From Deltaproteobacteria bacterium (GTDB lineage Bacteria > Bdellovibrionota_C > UBA2361 > JAAYZI01), in the NCBI GenBank assembly GCA_012514925.1, contig JAAYZI010000039.1, positions 1 through 9,087 of the forward strand: a DNA stretch of 9,087 bases, given 5' to 3'. Under the pieces are notes generated by a model, which did no database searches, was not told the origin of the DNA, and saw only the letters and a program-made list of their open reading frames with translations. The position numbers were made by a program, and so were the translations under genes. How positions within the stretch are numbered: the stretch's first letter is position 1; each line of letters begins with the position of its first letter. Below are positions 3,684 through 9,087 of this stretch, piece after piece.

Positions 3684-6263
3684 CTATCTGAGCCTAGTGT
3701 TAATTCTATCCTCATCAGTGCTGCGCTCAAACACCAACATGTCGTCTTGTATGCTGATCGAGAGATATGGCATGAAGAGACAGTCCAACATAGTGCCCAG
3801 GCAAGGATAGCCGGGAGCGCGACTGTCAAACAGCCGCCCCTCCAAGGCCATACTCAGTGCCACACGCAGCTCCTGCGGTTCCAACACCAATCCAACCTCG
3901 TCCAACGCGTCCTGAAGATCGGTGTCTCGTACGTGGCCTTTTCCGGTTAAGCTCTCAAAGAGCCCCAAAACATGTGAGGAACCCCGCAATGCCTCTTCCG
4001 TGATGCGAAAAGCATCTGCCTCTACCGGCACGACTCTATGAAACAGAGGCGTGTGCATCCCTATCGGTCCGTGCGCGATTAAATCACCTCCGTCATTCCA
4101 GAAGCGGGCCACCAACTGCTTCGGAAAAAGCTTCATACCGCCGATCCCGACCTCTTCATACGGGAGGATAGAACAATAGGACGCGCACTGACCGCACTCT
4201 TCAGGAAGCGCGTCAAGTATGTCGCGCATCGATTTTAACAACCGTGATTTATAAGCGGGCACAGAATCGGTCCCGGCAAACTCCCTTACGTCCCTGCTCT
4301 GCAAGCACAGCCGAGGGACAACGCGCCGCGCTATCGCACGTAACGGCGCCAGCACCTGTTTACGCCGGAGGTCTCCGACATCCAGTTTAACCGAGAAGTT
4401 GCTATGCAGCCTACAATAAGCGTCCACCTGCACTGCCAAGGCACCTTCGGCGCGTTCCGGCGAGAAGATCTGATCCAGATATTCCATAATGTAGTGCCGA
4501 TAATGCGTGCTACCAAACGCAAGCGGGGCTCTTTCATTTTGTTTATCAGAGACTTGATCAGGCGATGCTTCACCCAGAGCTATGCACATATCTTCTTGCT
4601 CTTGCAGGAGATTAAGCCGGCGACCCTTCGGCGCTTCCTCCTCGGCGATCTTTGCCCAGCCAACCCGCTCGATATCTCTAACTAACGGGTCTAGGCGGGC
4701 AAAAATATCTCTAAGCTGCTCCCGACCCCGTCCAGTCTCAAGCAAAACACTGGGGCACTCCGCAACATAGGCATGCAGATCTTTTTGGGCCGGTGCGCCT
4801 GAAACTATTCTACTCATTTGAAAAGCGCGCGCGGCCTTAAACGATTTACTCGTGCGCTTCTCATAAACCCGGCGGCAATCTTCATAAGAACTAACACCAA
4901 CGGGATCGGAATAAGAAAGAGCGCGCGGCAGCTTCAACGTCAGAGAAAGGATACCCCGCCGACTAAGATGCGGCCTCGACAAAACCGCGCCATAATGTTT
5001 TGCGATCTCTCTGGTCGCTTCCAAACTTGCGCTGAGACTCCGACAGGTTTCTCTCCAAACTTCATAATGAGCCCGCGGAAATTTATAGGTAAAGGTGAAA
5101 TCTCCAGCCTCTCCCAATTTTATGCCGATGGTGGAATCGCGATGCAGAAGCTGCCTGGCTGCATACCATCGGTGATGCCCCGGCCACTCACTGCAGCGCT
5201 CCGCTAAGACCAACACCCTATCCCCCAAAAGGTCCTTATCCTCACTGCACTGCTTGGCTTGGGTTTTGTTAAGCTCTTCCTGAAAAACGCCGCATATTTC
5301 TCCCAAAATCGCTTGGAGCGCGGCAGAACTAAAGACCGTATGCGGATTCTCCTTCGAAAACGATAGTTTTGTGTCCCATACAGTCATCAAGCTTTGAAGC
5401 TCTCGATTCAAATCCAAAAACTCAGGCTTCACAGCCGGATCAAAGCAAAAGCTGTTCAAAATATTAGCGACTTCTATGTACAGCGCTTCCAATTCACTTA
5501 GGCACTTCTCGTAAAAACGCTCGGTTTCTTTAAGCGCCGCCTGATACTCCCTCAGCTCTGAACTCCAGTCCCCATCCTCATCTTCCAAGAGCACCTGCCA
5601 TACTTCATCTTTGAGGTAGGACTCATACTTATCATACTCCTGCATCCGATTTCTTAGGCTTTTCATTTCTCGGTCGCAGTTTAGTCGCACTACCTCGCCG
5701 TAGATTTCATAGAGGTTGCCCAGTGCCTTGCGAAATCCACGCCGAAAATCCAACCCCGGACCGAGCATCGCTTCTCTTATCGCGTCGACATCATACCTGT
5801 TGAAGGCCTCGACCAAGGCGTCGCAAAGTGGAACTGCAGCATCAATCCATCCCAATAGCTCCTCTACGGCGATACTGAGACGCTCCTTAAACTCCCGCTT
5901 GTCTATCTGAGGGAATCTTGAAACTGTGTCAGGGGTCAGGTAAGGCACCAGCTTATAGAACACATGGTCGCAAAGCATATTAATCGTGCCTAGAAGTCGA
6001 TCCGCATTGTTGCATTCAATGTAGTCACGAAAAGGGTCTACGCTAACCGCCTGGGTAACCGCACTGCCCACGGACTCCGCCGCGTTGGAACGTTCTTGGG
6101 CGGCACTCGACTTGTGAACATCAAGGGACTGATTATTAAACGTGTCGAGCCCGGCTTCTGCCAGCTCTGCATGAATTTGACTCTGAACCAGGATCCTTTC
6201 GGTGGACCTGGCAAACGCACTGCGATACATCATGAAACAAACAACAAATAAAAGCGTGTGCAT
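3684..6263 (-). CDS. Unknown 859-residue protein, probably exported
   Basis: I do not recognise this large protein. The N-terminus has a short hydrophobic stretch (LLFVVCFMMY, 4-13) followed by SAFA, an A-x-A type cleavage site after residue 18. A Sec signal peptide is therefore plausible, though the n-region lacks Lys/Arg. A polar stretch follows (about 19-78). Residues 79-270 look helical, with a charged, probably coiled-coil segment near 185-270 (for example KSLRNRMQEYDKYESYLKDE). The middle mixes beta-like and helical parts. Near the C-terminus, residues 771-782 resemble a degenerate EF-hand loop. Several Cys are spread along the chain. No ribosome-binding site precedes the ATG, and a second in-frame ATG pair lies at residues 11-12. 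The gene stands alone, divergent from the GH13-like gene. It could be an effector or surface protein; nothing proves this. Confidence 0.82.
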   Translation of the reverse strand: MHTLLFVVCFMMYRSAFARSTERILVQSQIHAELAEAGLDTFNNQSLDVHKSSAAQERSNAAESVGSAVTQAVSVDPFRDYIECNNADRLLGTINMLCDHVFYKLVPYLTPDTVSRFPQIDKREFKERLSIAVEELLGWIDAAVPLCDALVEAFNRYDVDAIREAMLGPGLDFRRGFRKALGNLYEIYGEVVRLNCDREMKSLRNRMQEYDKYESYLKDEVWQVLLEDEDGDWSSELREYQAALKETERFYEKCLSELEALYIEVANILNSFCFDPAVKPEFLDLNRELQSLMTVWDTKLSFSKENPHTVFSSAALQAILGEICGVFQEELNKTQAKQCSEDKDLLGDRVLVLAERCSEWPGHHRWYAARQLLHRDSTIGIKLGEAGDFTFTYKFPRAHYEVWRETCRSLSASLEATREIAKHYGAVLSRPHLSRRGILSLTLKLPRALSYSDPVGVSSYEDCRRVYEKRTSKSFKAARAFQMSRIVSGAPAQKDLHAYVAECPSVLLETGRGREQLRDIFARLDPLVRDIERVGWAKIAEEEAPKGRRLNLLQEQEDMCIALGEASPDQVSDKQNERAPLAFGSTHYRHYIMEYLDQIFSPERAEGALAVQVDAYCRLHSNFSVKLDVGDLRRKQVLAPLRAIARRVVPRLCLQSRDVREFAGTDSVPAYKSRLLKSMRDILDALPEECGQCASYCSILPYEEVGIGGMKLFPKQLVARFWNDGGDLIAHGPIGMHTPLFHRVVPVEADAFRITEEALRGSSHVLGLFESLTGKGHVRDTDLQDALDEVGLVLEPQELRVALSMALEGRLFDSRAPGYPCLGTMLDCLFMPYLSISIQDDMLVFERSTDEDRINTRLR

Positions 6264-6527
6264 CCTAGCACAAACGCAAGCGCTTATAAAATGCGCGCCC
6301 TGAAATCCCGGCTCACTACTAAATGGCCCCTATCACGAATATTTCACCAAGTTTCCGGTGGCGATGTTAATTGTTAGGCGCAAAGACAAGAGTCGAATGA
6401 TTGCTTGTACGACTTCCGCGGACAAGCTCCCATAACCAGTTTGCGTTTTCGTTAGAGAATATCTTCTTTCGTGTTGGGGATCTCCGTGTTAGGGTACCCT
6501 TTTATCAGGGTATTTTCGTATTAGGTT
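6264..6527. promoter_or_regulatory. Divergent intergenic region
   Basis: The 264 bases between the starts of the 859-residue and 702-residue genes must hold both promoters. On the minus strand TTTATAAG lies about 20 bases before the ATG at 6263 and is a possible -10, but no clear -35 partner is seen. Near the plus-strand gene there is a perfect 10-base palindrome, AGGGTACCCT (6491-6500), and near-repeats of GTGTTAGGG (around 6471-6523). An inverted pair GCTTGT/ACAAGC surrounds CCGCGG at about 6401-6426. A TCACGAATATTTC stretch near 6334 echoes the left flank of palindrome 7. Confidence 0.5.
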
Positions 6528-8636
6528 ATGCTGCAAGGTGCAGGGGTTGCTAAGGGGTTGCCACAACAAGAAACATTCACCCAACCTGTAGCCACTCCCG
6601 AATTCGCCCATGATCTCTCTACCGCTGCCTCTTCCCAGAAGAACCGCCAGGATTTTGCTGTAATCAAGCATCCCGAACAGCTCTTAGGCGCGTTCCGCCA
6701 ACGAATAGAAACCAAACCCGAAACGCCTCTGGGCTTAATTCAAACCATCCATATGGACACGCTGCTTAGCGCCGCGGGAGATGCGGCTCCGGTTTACCGC
6801 GGCCAGGTCCATCCTGAAATCATGCGTTTTGCGCGGCAGATCAGAAACAAAGGCGCGACCGCTCTTTATCCGATCGGCACTTTTGAGTCTGGAGCGTATT
6901 CAGAGTTGATGATTTCGTATTTTGCCGCAACTTGGCCGCAACCCGGGCCGAAGGACCCGAATTGGCGACCCTGGGTAGGCGCTTCGGTTTTTTCAATCGA
7001 TAACTACGCTCCTAATTTGAGGATTGGCGGCAGAGAGAGTTTGAAAATTTTAGTTCAAGCGCTGGAGAGCCAGACCAATCTTACGGTGCTGCCGTGCCTA
7101 GTTACCAACACCATCGGGATCGGGGGTCTGCTGGCGCGCAGCGGTCTCGATTATATCAGCGACTACCCTAGAGAGATGCGCCACTCCGACGAGGTAAAAT
7201 TCTTTAGCGACCTTTGCAAAAATACGGAAAGGCACGGGGCAAAACAGATCTGGAAAAATCACTTGACGCGGGGTTCAAACAGCAGCAGCCCCGGAGAGCA
7301 TAATCTTGAGATTATTGAGTTCAGAGTGCCGGGGCAACATAACCGGATGCACCGCTTGTTTCATTATGATTATCAGGGAACGCACGGCCATAAGCATAAG
7401 GTTTTTTCCGTTTTTGACCCCACCGCCGGATTTTTACCCTTCTGTTGGATTATTGACCAGCCACCAGGAAGCGATCAGGCTAAGCTGCACCTCAAAAAAC
7501 TCGGCAGCCAAAGCCCCAACAATCCTTACGTTAATCCCAAAGATGTATGGGGCGACACTTTACAGCTTAAAGTGTCTGGAGCATCCGCGGAGGATCGCGC
7601 TAAAACCATCGCCTGGTTGGCGCAACAATACGGCAACGCGGTGGGCGGAATCTTTAAGTACGCGCGCGCGGACATGGCGCACTTGCCAGACGGACAATTT
7701 TGGAAGGACTTTCAACGGTGCTTGGCTAACGCCACGCGCCCGCATAAGCATCCTAGCTTTATCGCCGAGGCATACTGCGGGACGCATGGGCACTTGGCCG
7801 AAGCCGGATTGAATCCATACGCCAAGTACATCTTAGATTGGCTCGCCAACAGAGAAAGCGAAGTGGTGCATGATTACTTATTTTCATCGGGAGGCGCCAT
7901 ATTTCTGCGTCACTGTGTGGGCTTCACCGCCAATCATGACGATAAAGCCTGCGGCAGCCGACCAAAACAAGTCGCAGACTTTGCGGCGATGCTGGCCATG
8001 CCCTTTGGCAAAATTTTAGTAGCCCAGGGGCAGCTAGACGGCATTTCAGAATTTCGCTTCAGCGCTGATATGCATGCCCCGCACCATGATTTTAAAGAGC
8101 TTTTCGTACAGCCGCGCTGGAATTCCAGAAAACAAGATAGAAACAACGTGGACCGCTTCTCCACATGCATGAGGCGCTTAGGCCGATTGGCAGAGTTGCC
8201 GGTCTTTAGAAATCCGCGCTCGGCCACATATCCGGCGGTATTTGAAGCATTTCAAGACCAGCACACCAAACAACTCCCAGGGGTACTTCATTTTACTCGC
8301 CTATACACTGCCCCATGCGGACGCACTGACCGAGCCATACTAATCGCCGATTATTATCCAGGCATGAGGAAAGAACCCTTAGTGTTGCTAATCAGAGAAT
8401 CCTTTCACCTACCATCCGATCTAGACCTTAACCGCTATGCTCTAGTCAGCCTGTTAAACGGCCGAGTTTATGAAGCCACAGAGCGGCATCGCCTAGAACT
8501 AGAACACTCCGGCGCAGCCTTTGACACCGAAGTCACCTTGCTGATGCTAGTCCCACGGAAAAAGGCGGACCAACTACTACTAACCGGCGGAACCGGCAGA
8601 ACCGGCGGAACCGGCAGAACCGGCAGATCATTCTGA
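6528..8636 (+). CDS. Diverged GH13 alpha-amylase-fold protein
   Basis: A 702-residue relative of the alpha-amylase-type family whose members carry RCDMAM, FIAEAYW and ENHDEPR motifs. It would act on alpha-glucans or make alpha-glucosyl transfers; the substrate is unknown. In order there are an uncharacterised N-terminal stretch (1-70), barrel strands with GATALYPIG (109-117), and the D-Y-x-P and GG-x-E-x-L signature (158-172). Region II is YARADMAHL with Arg380 and presumed nucleophile Asp382. Region III is FIAEAY with presumed acid/base Glu414, and region IV is FTANHDD with His470 and Asp471. GQLDG (501-505) and a C-terminal beta domain (about 585-680) follow. Region I is altered: the usual DFVPNH is CLVTNT (190-195). 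No signal peptide is seen, so it is probably cytoplasmic. The tail is a TGG/TGR repeat. The ATG has only a weak AGG; a later start is possible. Confidence 0.75.
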   Translation: MLQGAGVAKGLPQQETFTQPVATPEFAHDLSTAASSQKNRQDFAVIKHPEQLLGAFRQRIETKPETPLGLIQTIHMDTLLSAAGDAAPVYRGQVHPEIMRFARQIRNKGATALYPIGTFESGAYSELMISYFAATWPQPGPKDPNWRPWVGASVFSIDNYAPNLRIGGRESLKILVQALESQTNLTVLPCLVTNTIGIGGLLARSGLDYISDYPREMRHSDEVKFFSDLCKNTERHGAKQIWKNHLTRGSNSSSPGEHNLEIIEFRVPGQHNRMHRLFHYDYQGTHGHKHKVFSVFDPTAGFLPFCWIIDQPPGSDQAKLHLKKLGSQSPNNPYVNPKDVWGDTLQLKVSGASAEDRAKTIAWLAQQYGNAVGGIFKYARADMAHLPDGQFWKDFQRCLANATRPHKHPSFIAEAYCGTHGHLAEAGLNPYAKYILDWLANRESEVVHDYLFSSGGAIFLRHCVGFTANHDDKACGSRPKQVADFAAMLAMPFGKILVAQGQLDGISEFRFSADMHAPHHDFKELFVQPRWNSRKQDRNNVDRFSTCMRRLGRLAELPVFRNPRSATYPAVFEAFQDQHTKQLPGVLHFTRLYTAPCGRTDRAILIADYYPGMRKEPLVLLIRESFHLPSDLDLNRYALVSLLNGRVYEATERHRLELEHSGAAFDTEVTLLMLVPRKKADQLLLTGGTGRTGGTGRTGRSF
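8582..8626 (+). repeat. 9-bp tandem repeat at the 3' end of the GH13-like gene
   Basis: Five copies of AACCGGCGG or AACCGGCAG in frame, encoding TGG/TGR triplets immediately before SF and the stop. The number of copies could vary without breaking the frame. Confidence 0.9.
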
Positions 8637-8691
8637 ATTTAACGCGACGAACGCGACAACCCCAAGCGCTCTCCCTTGCAACCGCACCTCA

Positions 8692-8715
8692 TTTACTTTC
8701 TCCAGAGAAAGTAAA
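8692..8715. repeat. Palindrome 9 (CA centre)
   Basis: TTT-ACTTTCTC-CA-GAGAAAGT-AAA, 56 bases past the stop of the GH13-like gene. It has no T-run, so it would be an unusual terminator if it acts as one. Confidence 0.85.
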
Positions 8716-8767
8716 CACCAAAATACCAAATACCGCCACCTACTCTACACGCGCCGACCCAATCAAA

Positions 8768-8808
8768 CCGCGCCCCTCGGCCGCCCGGCCCGCCGCGCCC
8801 CTCGGCCG
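8768..8808. repeat. GC-rich 25-bp-period direct repeat
   Basis: CCGCGCCCCTCGGCCG occurs at 8768-8783 and 8793-8808. The second copy extends into CTCGGCCGAG, a perfect ten-base palindrome (8801-8810). Confidence 0.85.
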
Positions 8809-8874
8809 AGTACCCCAGCCACACGGCCTATCACGATTCGCACCACCCCTCACAGCCGCGCCCTCAATTTATTT

Positions 8875-8898
8875 TTTACTTTCTCCGGAGAAAGTAAA
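8875..8898. repeat. Palindrome 10 (CG centre, perfect)
   Basis: Perfect 24-base dyad, same sequence as at 636-659 at the far end of the window. Confidence 0.85.
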
Positions 8899-8976
8899 TA
8901 CTCCAAAAACCACCATCCACTCTACACGCACCGCCCCGGTCGTACCGCTCGACCCCCTTTACCACCGCGCCAAATC

Positions 8977-8994
8977 ACTTTCTCCAGAGAAAGT
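8977..8994. repeat. Palindrome 11 (CA centre)
   Basis: ACTTTCTC-CA-GAGAAAGT; here the outer TTT/AAA symmetry is lost (ATC on the left). Confidence 0.85.
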
Positions 8995-9073
8995 AAATAC
9001 CAAAAACCACCATCCGCTCCACACGCACCGCCCCGGTCGTACCGCTCGACCCCCTTTACCACCGCGCCAAATC

Positions 9074-9087
9074 ACTTTCTCCAGAGA
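9074..9087. repeat. Palindrome 12, cut by the window end
   Basis: ACTTTCTCCAGAGA, matching the first 14 bases of the copy at 8977. Confidence 0.75.

Larger units (their letters stand above)
8637..9087. repeat. Repeat-filled tail without genes
   Basis: No ORF or RNA gene is supported in these 451 bases. It contains four palindromes, a GC-rich direct repeat at 8768-8808, and a 97-bp tandem repeat continuing past the window end. The C-rich plus-strand bias (long runs of CCACC, CCGCC and CTCGG) resembles the C-rich bias of the block at 1-95. Confidence 0.8.
8878..9087. repeat. 97-bp tandem repeat with a dyad in each unit
   Basis: Units start at the dyad cores at 8878, 8977 and 9074; the last is cut by the window end. 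Spacing is 99 then 97 bases; the difference is TACTCCAAA versus TACCAAA after the dyad. The units are otherwise nearly identical, apart from scattered changes such as CCACTCTACAC versus CCGCTCCACAC. A diverged earlier unit seems to run from 8695 to 8878, with ACTCTACACGC recognisable. Confidence 0.88.

Noticed and set aside
3585..3950. Plus-strand open frame of 121 residues
   Set aside because: It begins inside intergenic copy B and then runs antisense to the 859-residue gene; no start signal and no family resemblance.
6370..6440. Integron attC-like site (GTTAGGC near 6374)
   Set aside because: Only a seven-base resemblance; no matching partner core at the proper distance and no integrase.
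7306..7812. Plus-strand open frame of 168 residues inside the GH13-like gene
   Set aside because: It lies in another frame of a gene whose own frame carries the conserved catalytic motifs.
8692..8715. Intrinsic terminator for the GH13-like gene
   Set aside because: The palindrome has no loop, its arms are AT-rich at the outside and it is not followed by a T-run; the same element occurs in places where no gene ends.

Overview
The window looks like an accessory, repeat-laden stretch of a bacterial chromosome. It has ORFs with bacterial Shine-Dalgarno sites, an ATGA gene overlap and no introns. The taxon cannot be fixed from sequence alone. The NagB C-terminus (KEKEYYRLIFKTEPDW) and the amylase-like family recall homologues in Verrucomicrobiota/Planctomycetota and relatives, but this is a weak guess from memory. 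Only one gene (nagB) is a clear textbook match. A second (the 702-residue protein) is a diverged alpha-amylase-fold enzyme. The other four genes I do not recognise.

Layout: 1-960 is non-coding repeat DNA, with sixteen copies of a short AGTAGGGG-type unit, a duplicated GC-rich block and five palindromes. Then come nagB on the minus strand (997-1779), an intergenic repeat element (about 1834-2001), and an unknown 239-residue gene on the minus strand (2063-2782). Next is a tightly coupled pair of small plus-strand genes (2985-3191 and 3188-3406), then a second copy of the intergenic element (about 3430-3632). A large unknown, probably exported 859-residue protein lies on the minus strand (3684-6263). 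It is followed by a divergent promoter region and a GH13-like protein on the plus strand (6528-8636). The final 451 bases hold a diverged and then a clean 97-bp tandem repeat.

The unifying element is a dyad, ACTTTCTC-YR-GAGAAAGT, found twelve times, always between genes and never in a convincing coding region. It sits at both ends of the window and in two inter-gene gaps. It is embedded in several different larger repeats: the GC-rich block, the roughly 120-190 bp intergenic element and the 97-bp tandem unit. That suggests a genome-wide palindrome family, either protein-binding sites or a small mobile or REP-like element. This is the most unusual non-coding signal here.

The genes do not form one evident pathway. 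NagB (amino-sugar catabolism) and the GH13-like protein (alpha-glucan-type fold) both concern carbohydrate metabolism, but they are far apart and on opposite strands. The 239-residue protein, the 68/72-residue pair and the 859-residue exported protein form an uncharacterised block bracketed by the two copies of the intergenic repeat and the divergent promoter region.
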